64,000 nucleotides of DNA, taken from Acetivibrio clariflavus DSM 19732 (lineage in GTDB: Bacteria > Bacillota > Clostridia > Acetivibrionales > Acetivibrionaceae). The notes under the pieces were generated by a model. It saw only the letters and a program-made list of their open reading frames with translations, was not told the DNA's origin and made no database searches. The position numbers were made by a program, and so were the translations under genes. The stretch's first letter is position 1. Every line of letters begins with the position of its first letter. Positions 20,283-28,037 of this stretch are shown piece after piece. Location: assembly GCF_000237085.1 (NCBI RefSeq), contig NC_016627.1, positions 2,914,118 to 2,978,117 on the forward strand, written 5' to 3'.

Positions 20283-20320
20283 TAATTAACACATAAATAC
20301 AAAATATAAATCTTCTTAAG

Positions 20321-20402
20321 CTTCCCTACGTCGGCATTAACCGCATCAGGTTCAAAGGGTCAAGAGCATTGCTCTTTCTCAGCCTTTCGGCACCCCTAGC
20401 TT
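20321..20402 (-). promoter_or_regulatory. TPP riboswitch (THI element)
   Basis: Read on the minus strand it contains the conserved blocks AGGGGTGC, GGCTGAGA, ACCCTTTGAACCTGAT, GGTTAATGCC and CGTAGGGAAG in the right order. Binding of thiamine pyrophosphate would favour the terminator at 20255-20282 and shut off thiSGHFEC. Confidence 0.96.
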
Positions 20403-20574
20403 TTACACTATTTAATTTGTTTGATGAATATTATATATTATTTGTTTTCACATGTAAATATAAATTTTACTTTTTTTGATAATCGGAATACAAATTATTC
20501 TGTTACATTACATATAAATCAAAAAATCATGCAGGCAAAGCCATAAAAGCAAATATTATTCAGTGCTCTATTAA

Positions 20575-21156
20575 TCAAAGCACTGAAACAATATAATTCA
20601 TCAGAGTCTCTCTGCCTTCCTTGGTTTCTGCCGAAAACGGTACTAACGGTGTATTGCTGTCAAGCTTTAAAGTGCCTGATATATCCAAAAGCCTCTCCTT
20701 TAGCTTTGAACGAGGTATCTTGTCCATTTTTGTGGCAACAACCAAATAGGGCAGTGATGAATTTACCAGCCATTTGTTCATCATTTTATCGTCATCGGTA
20801 GGTGTATGCCTTATATCCACTACCATGACAATCATCTTCAGTTTTTTGCTGGTATTCAAATAAGTCTCTATCGATTCGCTCCAGGCATATTTAACCTCTT
20901 TTGAAACCTTTGCATAACCGTACCCCGGCAAATCAACAAAATACACTGTGTCATCAACATTATAAAAGTTGATTTCTCTTGTCCTTCCGGGTTTTGATGC
21001 AACTTTTGCTAAATTTTTCCTGTTCAATAAAGCATTTATTAAGGATGACTTTCCCACATTTGACCTTCCGACAAAGGTAATTTCCGGTATATCATTGTCG
21101 GGATACTGTTCAGGCTTAACCGCACCTTTTTCAAATCTAGCATTATTAATATTCAA
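20575..21156 (-). CDS. engB: Ribosome-assembly GTPase EngB/YsxC
   Basis: 193-residue GTPase that takes part in late 50S assembly. G motifs: GRSNVGKSS (G1), VDLPGYGYAKV (G3), ATKMDK (G4) and PFSAETKEG (G5 region). The N-terminus ARFEKGAVKPEQYPD is typical. Start is a TTG at 21156 with GGGGTA upstream. Single gene between the riboswitch region and the SIR2-like gene. Confidence 0.96.
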   Translation of the reverse strand: MNINNARFEKGAVKPEQYPDNDIPEITFVGRSNVGKSSLINALLNRKNLAKVASKPGRTREINFYNVDDTVYFVDLPGYGYAKVSKEVKYAWSESIETYLNTSKKLKMIVMVVDIRHTPTDDDKMMNKWLVNSSLPYLVVATKMDKIPRSKLKERLLDISGTLKLDSNTPLVPFSAETKEGRETLMNYIVSVL

Positions 21157-21329
21157 CTCTGATACCCCTTAACATTATATTTTTTTACTACCAATCCATA
21201 TTGTCCAGACTATATTATAGCAGCAAATTTCCAAAATATTAAGCATTAAAGCAAATATCATAAAAAATACTATTAATTTTTATTTTCAGCTGCTTAAAAT
21301 TAATTATACTGTCCATAAACAAATTTAAC

Positions 21330-22373
21330 TTATATATATTTAATATACTCGTTTATTCCTCCATTATAAATCTTGACCTTTCTTTGTCCAAAAAAACTTA
21401 TATATTTTGCCGCCGTAGATGTACTGTTTAAAAGCACGACATCTATTTCATGCTTTCTTTTATTTCTATGCATTAACTTCAGTTCAGAAATTTTCAGTAA
21501 ATGCTTAAACTCATAATCGGCTTGCGGCAGTGAATAACCTATAAAAATCCATTTATCTGAAATTGTCAAAGCCTTTTCTGCCTCATCCCACAACTGCGGA
21601 AAGGAATTTTCCTTAAAAGATTTTCTGAAATTAAATGTTGCAATATGCGATGATATCCTATCTCCACAAATTAAGCATTTCTCACCCTCTGTAAATTCCT
21701 CCACATCCTGTTTAAAATCACTTAAAATTTCAAAATCAGTCACCATAAATCCCGCCCTTTTTATCAAGGGAATATCTCCGAAACTGTCGTTGAACAAAGC
21801 TCTGCAATTATCGCAATAGAGCCAGTTACTGGAACCATGAATTTTTATTATTTTTATCTCTTCCAAAGCATTATCGGAATTTATACTTCTTATATACTCT
21901 CCTCCGTTGCAATAATTTACAGTATAACCGGAATTAACGAGATTTATGTATTTTTCCAGTACAGTATCCCAGTTTAGCACTATAAAGTCTACTTTACCGT
22001 ACGCTTTCAAAAGCTTGATGACCAAATTGAAAACAGCTTCAGAGTAGCAATACTTATCCTCTAATATTTTAAAAAGTTTGTAAATTATAAATCTCCTGAT
22101 AGCCCTAAGATGCAAAGGAGAATACTTTATGCCCAAATGATGCCCTGAATTGGTTGATATATCTATGCAGGTTAAAAGGTCATCTAAGCTTGGCGGCAGT
22201 TTTTCCTTTGAAAAACCGAACACATCCTCATAAAACCTTTGTATTGCCTGAGAAATATTATTTTCAAAAAGGTTATCCTCCTGATTTTCAATTAATAATT
22301 CCGGTATCTCCGATTGTATCGGTAATCCTGAGTTTTTTGAAAAACCCGCGCCAAGTATAACTGCTGCTCTCAT
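21330..22373 (-). CDS. SIR2-like domain protein, possible NAD-consuming enzyme
   Basis: 347 residues. The N-terminus has the sirtuin/SIR2-like NAD-binding motif ILGAGFSKNSGLP (residues 6-18), then FIVLNWDTVLEKY (NxD-type position, N134-D136), KIHGSSNWLY with the conserved His (H179), two CxxC pairs forming a zinc ribbon (C187/C190 and C233/C236), and FIGYSLPQADYEF near the end. These are the motifs of the SIR2_2-like group, which includes NAD hydrolases of anti-phage systems as well as proteins of unknown function. No effector partner (Argonaute, HerA, STAND protein) lies beside it. Its ribosome site aaggag is clear. Function is inference only. Confidence 0.8.
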   Translation of the reverse strand: MRAAVILGAGFSKNSGLPIQSEIPELLIENQEDNLFENNISQAIQRFYEDVFGFSKEKLPPSLDDLLTCIDISTNSGHHLGIKYSPLHLRAIRRFIIYKLFKILEDKYCYSEAVFNLVIKLLKAYGKVDFIVLNWDTVLEKYINLVNSGYTVNYCNGGEYIRSINSDNALEEIKIIKIHGSSNWLYCDNCRALFNDSFGDIPLIKRAGFMVTDFEILSDFKQDVEEFTEGEKCLICGDRISSHIATFNFRKSFKENSFPQLWDEAEKALTISDKWIFIGYSLPQADYEFKHLLKISELKLMHRNKRKHEIDVVLLNSTSTAAKYISFFGQRKVKIYNGGINEYIKYI

Positions 22374-22583
22374 ATTTACTCCTTAAACCTTTTTTGATAA
22401 ACTTTCTGAAAAACTCTTGTTTTCGCAAATACCTTGCAAATAGAATTTTGGTTTAACAAAAATCAAAATATTCAAACTATTAATGTGAATTCTCAATGCA
22501 AAGTTCTAATTTTAACGGTAAGTTATAGTATTAGTTTCCCTAAAAAAGTTAATATTATCAATTATTTAATTAATTTATTCTGA

Positions 22584-22612
22584 TTGATTTTATGGCTATT
22601 ATATGGTAGAAT
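22584..22612 (+). promoter_or_regulatory. Promoter of the small membrane peptide gene
   Basis: TTGATT (22584-22589), 17-base spacer, TAGAAT (22607-22612), 24 bases before the start codon. Confidence 0.6.
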
Positions 22613-22635
22613 TTTTTATTATTATTGGAGGTGAA

Positions 22636-22779
22636 ATGGACATGCCGACATACTGGAGATGGATTTATGTACTTGCTGGTGCTGCATTACTGGGTATTGC
22701 ATTTTTCTTCCTAATGCGTTCTGCCAATAAAAATCTGGAAACTTTACAAGCCAAATCAAAAAAGAAGAGAAGAAAATAA
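22636..22779 (+). CDS. Small single-span membrane protein, 47 residues
   Basis: Translates as MDMPTYWRWI, a hydrophobic span YVLAGAALLGIAFFFLM, then a basic tail ending SKKKRRK. The layout is a single membrane helix with a strongly basic cytoplasmic end. GGAGGTGA lies just before the first ATG; the second ATG two codons later (22642) is equally possible. A 17-spaced promoter precedes it and a terminator hairpin follows. No family recognised. Confidence 0.7.
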   Translation: MDMPTYWRWIYVLAGAALLGIAFFFLMRSANKNLETLQAKSKKKRRK

Positions 22780-22828
22780 AATTATCAATTATATAAAATC
22801 TTAAATAATAATATGTTCAATTTTTGCC

Positions 22829-22858
22829 AAAAGCTTAGGATAATTATCTTAAGCTTTT
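22829..22858 (+). terminator. Hairpin after the small membrane protein gene
   Basis: aaaagcttaggata (22829-22842) pairs with tatcttaagctttt (22845-22858), one G-U pair. The T-run is short. Confidence 0.6.
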
Positions 22859-22989
22859 CAAATTTAAAACGGTATTTTTCCTGTCAGTAGTCATAAAAGG
22901 TTTATTATAAACAGATACAGTAAATAAATTGATATCTTTAAGTTATTATAAACATAAACAGTTGTGTATCAAAATGCTTCATAAATATA

Positions 22990-23018
22990 TTGATTGAAGA
23001 AATATTCCATGGTATAAT
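22990..23018 (+). promoter_or_regulatory. Sigma-A-type promoter of the J-domain-like gene
   Basis: TTGATT (22990-22995), 17-base spacer and a perfect TATAAT (23013-23018), giving a leader of about 110 bases. Confidence 0.65.
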
Positions 23019-23133
23019 TTACTTATAAGAAATAGACAGAGAATACATTGACGATACCGTTTTAATTAATTATGTATACTATATTAACTATGCACTTTAT
23101 ATATAGTATTTTATTTGTTAAGGGGGAGTTTTC

Positions 23134-23334
23134 ATGAAGTCTTCTGAAGACAAACAAAGGTTAATATCAAAGTTCAATGAAATCCAAGAGGAAATACTCA
23201 AAATAGGCTGGAACGGAATCATCGAAAAATATCATCCTGATATGAATTGTGATAATGTCGACGCAGTAAAAACCTTCAAACTGTATAAAAGCATCTACGA
23301 AAACATGAGAAAACGCATGATTGTACATTGTTAA
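23134..23334 (+). CDS. Minimal J-domain-like protein, 66 residues
   Basis: The sequence IIEKYHPDMNCDNVDAV (HPD at residues 34-36) followed by FKLYKSIYENMRKRM matches helix II, the HPD loop and helix III of DnaJ J-domains. The protein has nothing else: no Gly/Phe region, zinc domain or membrane span. The N-terminal helix lacks the usual hydrophobic start of a J-domain. It could activate an Hsp70 ATPase, or be a J-like fold with another role. Ribosome site GGGGGAG. Followed by a terminator. Confidence 0.75.
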   Translation: MKSSEDKQRLISKFNEIQEEILKIGWNGIIEKYHPDMNCDNVDAVKTFKLYKSIYENMRKRMIVHC

Positions 23335-23398
23335 TAACATTCAGTGAAGATTTCAGAATTTATTTATTATTATTTTAATACCATGTCTAAGAAAATTT

Positions 23399-23424
23399 AG
23401 TTGACTGCAAAGTCAACTTTTTTA
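23399..23424 (+). terminator. Terminator after the J-domain-like gene
   Basis: agttgact (23399-23406) pairs with agtcaact (23411-23418), followed by a T-run. Confidence 0.8.
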
Positions 23425-23915
23425 TTTTTTCTTTTTTTATAAAAACAGTTTAAGTCGAAAAAAAAAGAGCTTGGTTGAGCTCTTTCAAGGGAGTAATTTA
23501 TATTAAAGGTCCTCGACCTGACATCAAAATAATAACTTTAGAAAATTAATAAATTATGAACAATTTATTAATTTTTTTGTTAAGTAATAAATTTATATCA
23601 AACCTACATCAAAATAATCAAAAAGAGCCAGCTTTTGGCTCTAAGTTGGAGGGAGAACAAAAAAATTGTTTTTCACTCATTATTTAGGTATGTTTGAATT
23701 ATATCATCTAAAAGTTAACTATTTATGAATAGAATATTAATTATTTACTACAATTTTATTACAAAATCTTTACTCAACTTTTAAAAAAATTTATTTTCAC
23801 TTTAATCGCAGAAAACCACCGGCAAAATTCAATCCAAAACATAAATAAGTGAATTTTATTGCACTACAGGAATATATTAGCTATAGGATTATTTTTTGAG
23901 TGAAGTGCTTATTTA
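23425..23915. other. Noncoding stretch with three further hairpins
   Basis: No convincing gene. Hairpins: aaagagct/agctcttt at 23464-23485, whose minus-strand side runs into a long T-tract; an AT-only stem attaataaatt/aatttattaat at 23545-23572 followed by T7 on the plus strand; and agagcca/tggctct at 23625-23643 with T5 on the minus strand. The 13-mer acatcaaaataat occurs twice (23521-23533 and about 23608-23620). One or more small RNAs could end here. Confidence 0.5.
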
Positions 23916-24209
23916 ATGAGAAAAGCAAAAAAAAAGAAACGTATATATAAATTGATTGGTATTGGAGATACTGTACTGGTTCCATGCTCAAAAGACGTTT
24001 ATAGGAAAGCCACAGTTATTGATACGCACATAAAAAATGACACATTAGCCCTTAGAATACAATTTGACAATGGTTCCATACATTTTATATCATCGGAATT
24101 ATGCTACAGAATAGTGCGTGGAGTAGCCATTCCTTTAGAGCAGCCAAAAACGAGATTACAGAAATTCAGTATATGGCTTTTGAGAAAATTCGGATTAAGT
24201 GAAGTGTAG
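23916..24209 (+). CDS. Small basic protein with SH3/Tudor-like fold, unknown function
   Basis: 97 residues, beginning MRKAKKKKRIYK and rich in basic residues. The middle, GDTVLVPCSKDVYRKATVID then LALRIQFDNGSIHFISSEL, has the alternating strand pattern of small SH3/Tudor-like barrels that bind nucleic acid or peptides. The C-terminal tail FSIWLLRKFGL is amphipathic. No strong ribosome site is seen (gagtgaag lies upstream). No family recognised; whether it is expressed is uncertain. Confidence 0.55.
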   Translation: MRKAKKKKRIYKLIGIGDTVLVPCSKDVYRKATVIDTHIKNDTLALRIQFDNGSIHFISSELCYRIVRGVAIPLEQPKTRLQKFSIWLLRKFGLSEV

Positions 24210-24257
24210 TATAACATTTTTTCTTATTACTTCCAATGTAAAACTTCCAATAAAAAA

Positions 24258-24288
24258 CAGAGGCAGAACTTTGCCTATTCTGCCTCTG
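24258..24288 (-). terminator. Terminator after the SLH protein gene
   Basis: cagaggcagaa (24258-24268) pairs with ttctgcctctg (24278-24288); the minus strand continues TTTTTTA. Confidence 0.88.
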
Positions 24289-24307
24289 ATACTCATTGCT
24301 ACTAACC

Positions 24308-25600
24308 TTAATCAGCAATAACAAATCTTATTTTATAAGTCTTAGTGGTTCCATCTTCTGCTTTCACAACCACTTTAGCAGTACCCGGTATATCTGTAGC
24401 CTGTGTTACTGTAACTTTTGCCTTTGAACTGCTTGCTACAGCACTTACTGTAGGAATATGTTCATCGTCATCCAATTCAACTACATAAGAAGTAGTATCT
24501 TTATCAAAACCTTTTACTTTTTTACCGTCATATTCAAGACTTTCAAGTGTTGCATCGGAATCATCAACTACAACAAACTTGACGTAATAAACTTCTTTTG
24601 TTACACCATCTTCAGCTTTTACAACTATTTTAGCATAGCCAGGAATTTCATCAGCCTGAGTAACAGTTACTTTTGCACCAGGATGATTTGCCTTAGCTGT
24701 TACTGTTGGAATTTTATCTCTCTTTTCCAATTCAACAACATAATATGTATTGTCTTTATCGAAATCTTTAATGCTCTTGTTGTCATACTTAATACTCTTA
24801 AGTGTCGCATCGGAGCTTGCGTCATCAACAACTACTTTTTCGCCATTGATCTCATCATCAACAACAATTTTTTCCATTTTATTGATAACATTATTCAAAA
24901 GAGCAGCAGCTTCAGCTCTTGTCAAAGCTCCCTGAGGATTAAACTTGCCGTTTGAACCGATCATTATTTGTTCCTTGTAAGCAGTATATACAAAGTCTCT
25001 TAAGTTCTTGGATATGCTGCCGTAATCTTCAAAAATCTCCTCAAGTTCTTCATCATTGCTTAATACTTTCAAATCAAGTGCTTTTACAAGTGCAACAGCC
25101 ATATCTTCACGTACTGCACTATTGCTGCCGTTAAAATACAATTCACCTTTACTGTTTTTGTAACCTGTGAGATAAGATTTAGCAGCCTCAACCGCCTTGT
25201 AATCCCAGCTGTCCACAGGAACATCTTTGAATGTCTGAGTTTTGCTGTTTGTAGTCAACTTAAGAGTGTTAGCCAACATTACAGCAAATTGAGATCTTGT
25301 AACAAGTTCGTTGGGTCTGAAGGTATTATCCTCATATCCTACAATAATTCCTCTGTTGCATAGATTATTAATTGCATTAAATGCCCAATGGGTTTCTTCA
25401 ATGTCTTTAAAACCTTTAATTTTAACTTTAAGTACCTGCTCAACAACAATTTCCTGGTGTGGTGCAGGTTTAGCCGGTGGTGCCGGTGGCTTTGGCGGTT
25501 CATTTTTCTTTGGCGCTGCAAATACGCCACTCACACTTGTCATCATTAGTGCAATCACAGTACACAAAGCGAGAAAACCTTTTTTTTGCCTAGTCAGCAT
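24308..25600 (-). CDS. S-layer-homology surface protein with two cadherin-like repeats
   Basis: About 430 residues, exported. Signal peptide MLTRQKKGFLALCTVIALMM to SGVFA, then a Pro-rich stretch (PPKPPAPPAKPAP). Three SLH modules follow: FKDIEETHWAFNAINNL, FKDVPVDSWDYKAVEAA and a third ending GALTRAEAAALLNNVI; these bind pyruvylated wall polymers. The C-terminal half holds two repeats of about 85 residues, each starting DATL[K/E]S[I/L][K/E]YD, with V-K-A-E-D-G-x-T-K near the end, typical of cadherin-like beta-sandwich domains. I start at ATG 25600 with AAAGGGG upstream instead of a TTG six codons earlier. Likely a wall-attached structural or binding protein. Confidence 0.9.
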   Translation of the reverse strand: MLTRQKKGFLALCTVIALMMTSVSGVFAAPKKNEPPKPPAPPAKPAPHQEIVVEQVLKVKIKGFKDIEETHWAFNAINNLCNRGIIVGYEDNTFRPNELVTRSQFAVMLANTLKLTTNSKTQTFKDVPVDSWDYKAVEAAKSYLTGYKNSKGELYFNGSNSAVREDMAVALVKALDLKVLSNDEELEEIFEDYGSISKNLRDFVYTAYKEQIMIGSNGKFNPQGALTRAEAAALLNNVINKMEKIVVDDEINGEKVVVDDASSDATLKSIKYDNKSIKDFDKDNTYYVVELEKRDKIPTVTAKANHPGAKVTVTQADEIPGYAKIVVKAEDGVTKEVYYVKFVVVDDSDATLESLEYDGKKVKGFDKDTTSYVVELDDDEHIPTVSAVASSSKAKVTVTQATDIPGTAKVVVKAEDGTTKTYKIRFVIAD

Positions 25601-25700
25601 CGTTACTACCCCTTTCAAAAACTTATTATTTTAAAAATAATTATATATATTATTAATTATATTTTACATCTAAATAAACAAAATGTCACTACTTGTCATT

Positions 25701-28037
25701 TTATTTTGTTTTTTGAAACTTAACCGTTCGAATTTTTTTTGTTATGAAAAGCATAAATAAAGCTAAAAGTCCAGGAATAACAGAAATACATATACCTTCA
25801 ATAAATCCTGCAGGGATATAGGTAAGTTTTATTCTGTGTGTCCCTGCTGTCAGCGGTATTGTAATAAGAGAATTAGCAAAAGGTTCCAATTTTACTTCTT
25901 TGCCATCGACATATGCTTTCCACCCTTTATCGTAAGGTATTGTTGTAAACAGTACATCCCCTTCATTTGCTGTAACCGTTCCTCCTATACGTCCATTATA
26001 ACAATATTCCACCGACATCTCCGATATTCTTAATGCCAATACAGCTTTTTTAAAGTTTTCTTTGTGGAGATAGTAGAATTTTCCATCAACATTTTCACTA
26101 CCCTTTATCTCAACATTTACATTTTCTCCTTCAGGAAATGTTCCAATATATTGAACACACCTTGTTTCATTTGTAAAGAGGTGTGAAACATACATTCCAT
26201 TGACCAACAAATCCCTACCATTATTGCCGGAACCAAAATCAGCATATACAGGCATTCCGTTCGAAGTAAATGTATACTGGATAACTCCGCCGGTATTAGA
26301 TTTAGTAGCGTATAATGGAACAAAACAATCTTCACTGATACCGGCCAAAGCTTTAACAAGATCATTCTGTGTTCGAAACGGGTCAGTACTGAAATAAAAT
26401 TCCTTAAGGGATTTTCCATTTACAGCCATTCCTATTGAAAGAACATATGGATTCCGGTAAAGCTTTGCATTACCGTTTTGATTAACCAAACTGTAATCAG
26501 GAGGCATGGAGCGCTCAGAAAGAACATATTTCACAGAAAACAAAGCATCCGTCACCATCGAAGAACCGAAATAGGAACTCCATAACCATGCTTGAGCCAT
26601 TCCCAAATCTTTTAGAAATTTGTTTACATTCCTGTTATAAGTTGAGCTATAGTGAGTTATTCCTTTATATCCGAAAGCTATAGGCTCATTCTTAGTACGT
26701 TCAAAGGTGGCTCCTACACGGAAAAATTTTTCTTTATCCTTTTTCGTCTCTTCAATCAAGGTTGTAATCTTCTCTTTGTATTCATGATAGCTTTCATAGC
26801 TTTCATATCTGAATTCTCTGTCCAATCCCTTAAGAATTCCCACAGTGTTTACATACATATCAAGCCCACAAACAATAAGAAGTATAATAGCTACAGTTTG
26901 CCTCTTGAACTTGAACTCCATAAAAACTCTGCATGCAGTAATTAAAATCAAAAACGAGAACAGAAAGGAATATCTATAAGGGAACCAATTGGGATACTGA
27001 AATACATGCCAAGCTTTATCCAATTTACAGAACCATAAACTGCAAAACATAAAAATCACAAAAAGTGCAGTAGAAATTTTGCTTCGCAGGCTTATTTTCC
27101 TTAGTAGAAAGAATATCAGAAAGAGCAATAAAGCCAAAATGCTGCAGTAAATAAAAGGAGTACCTGAATTGGTTATTGAATCATATCCTCCCGGAAGAAA
27201 TTTATATAATAACTTAGGGCTGAATAAAGAAAAATTGAACTTTCCTGAGTAATCGTTAACTGTCTGACCAATTCTACCCTGAAAGAGGGAAATTAAAGTA
27301 GGAAGCAATAAAAATGCTCCCCAGGAAGCTGCTATAACAGTACTGAGAGCAAATTTAAACCCATATTTAAAAAATTTCTTTATTCCGGTTTTATTTTCAA
27401 CACACCGGTAAACAAAATATATAGCAGTAAATAAACCTGTCATATATGAAATATAATAAGTGGATATAAAAGATACAAATAATGCAAACGTTAATAGCCA
27501 GTTATTCTTGCCCTCAAGTATTTTTTCAACACCCAAAATTATTATAGGAAGCCAAATCACACCATCTAACCACATGATGCACATGGAGTACGCAATATTA
27601 TAGGACATAAGACCGTATAACATCGAGAATAATATGGTAGATACATCATACCTTCCAAATTTGTACCTCAGTAACAGGCTAAATGTGAATCCTGCCAATC
27701 CGATTTTTAGAACTGTTAAAAACAAAACAGCAATCGGCATTTTTGAATTTGGACAAAACAATGTAAGGAAGGACAATGGACTTGATACATAATAGGTAAA
27801 GACACCTATATAATTTCCACCTAAAGCTTTAGACCATGAAAAAAAAATGTCTCCGTTTTTCAGACCACAGAGGAACTCTATATACTGACCCGACATATCC
27901 ATGATCAAGATTGACTTCTCACCGAAAGGTGCCATTCCCATCTTTGCAAAAGCAATCAGCATAATAACGGCCGGTAACATAAAACAAAGAATTGCCGTAA
28001 TAATAGTTTTAAATCTATTTTGATTTGTCACTGCCAT
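25701..28037 (-). CDS. YfhO-family membrane glycosyltransferase
   Basis: 778-residue protein with about a dozen membrane spans in the first 400 residues and an extracellular C-terminal part closed by a last span (GFIEGICISVIPGLLALFML). Sequence signs of the YfhO family: MDMSGQYIEFLCGLKNG, SYYISYMTGLFTAIYF-like segments and PYDKGWKAYVDGKEV near the end. In Bacillus, YfhO moves sugar from an undecaprenyl-phosphate carrier onto wall or lipoteichoic acid outside the cell. Its start overlaps the end of the CsbB-like gene by 23 bases, so the two are coupled. Confidence 0.9.
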   Translation of the reverse strand: MAVTNQNRFKTIITAILCFMLPAVIMLIAFAKMGMAPFGEKSILIMDMSGQYIEFLCGLKNGDIFFSWSKALGGNYIGVFTYYVSSPLSFLTLFCPNSKMPIAVLFLTVLKIGLAGFTFSLLLRYKFGRYDVSTILFSMLYGLMSYNIAYSMCIMWLDGVIWLPIIILGVEKILEGKNNWLLTFALFVSFISTYYISYMTGLFTAIYFVYRCVENKTGIKKFFKYGFKFALSTVIAASWGAFLLLPTLISLFQGRIGQTVNDYSGKFNFSLFSPKLLYKFLPGGYDSITNSGTPFIYCSILALLLFLIFFLLRKISLRSKISTALFVIFMFCSLWFCKLDKAWHVFQYPNWFPYRYSFLFSFLILITACRVFMEFKFKRQTVAIILLIVCGLDMYVNTVGILKGLDREFRYESYESYHEYKEKITTLIEETKKDKEKFFRVGATFERTKNEPIAFGYKGITHYSSTYNRNVNKFLKDLGMAQAWLWSSYFGSSMVTDALFSVKYVLSERSMPPDYSLVNQNGNAKLYRNPYVLSIGMAVNGKSLKEFYFSTDPFRTQNDLVKALAGISEDCFVPLYATKSNTGGVIQYTFTSNGMPVYADFGSGNNGRDLLVNGMYVSHLFTNETRCVQYIGTFPEGENVNVEIKGSENVDGKFYYLHKENFKKAVLALRISEMSVEYCYNGRIGGTVTANEGDVLFTTIPYDKGWKAYVDGKEVKLEPFANSLITIPLTAGTHRIKLTYIPAGFIEGICISVIPGLLALFMLFITKKIRTVKFQKTK

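Larger units (their letters stand above)
22780..23133. other. Gene-free stretch before the J-domain-like gene
   Basis: Contains the hairpin above, the promoter of the next gene and, in its leader, a 9-bp inverted repeat atactatat/atatagtat (23076-23084 and 23101-23109). No coding frame is convincing. Confidence 0.5.

Noticed and set aside
21330-24209. Complete anti-phage defence island around the SIR2-like gene
   Set aside because: Only one gene has a defence-type domain; neighbours are engB and small proteins on the opposite strand with no known defence link.
24458-24955. 165-codon plus-strand frame inside the SLH gene
   Set aside because: Phe/Ile-rich antisense shadow of the cadherin-like repeats.
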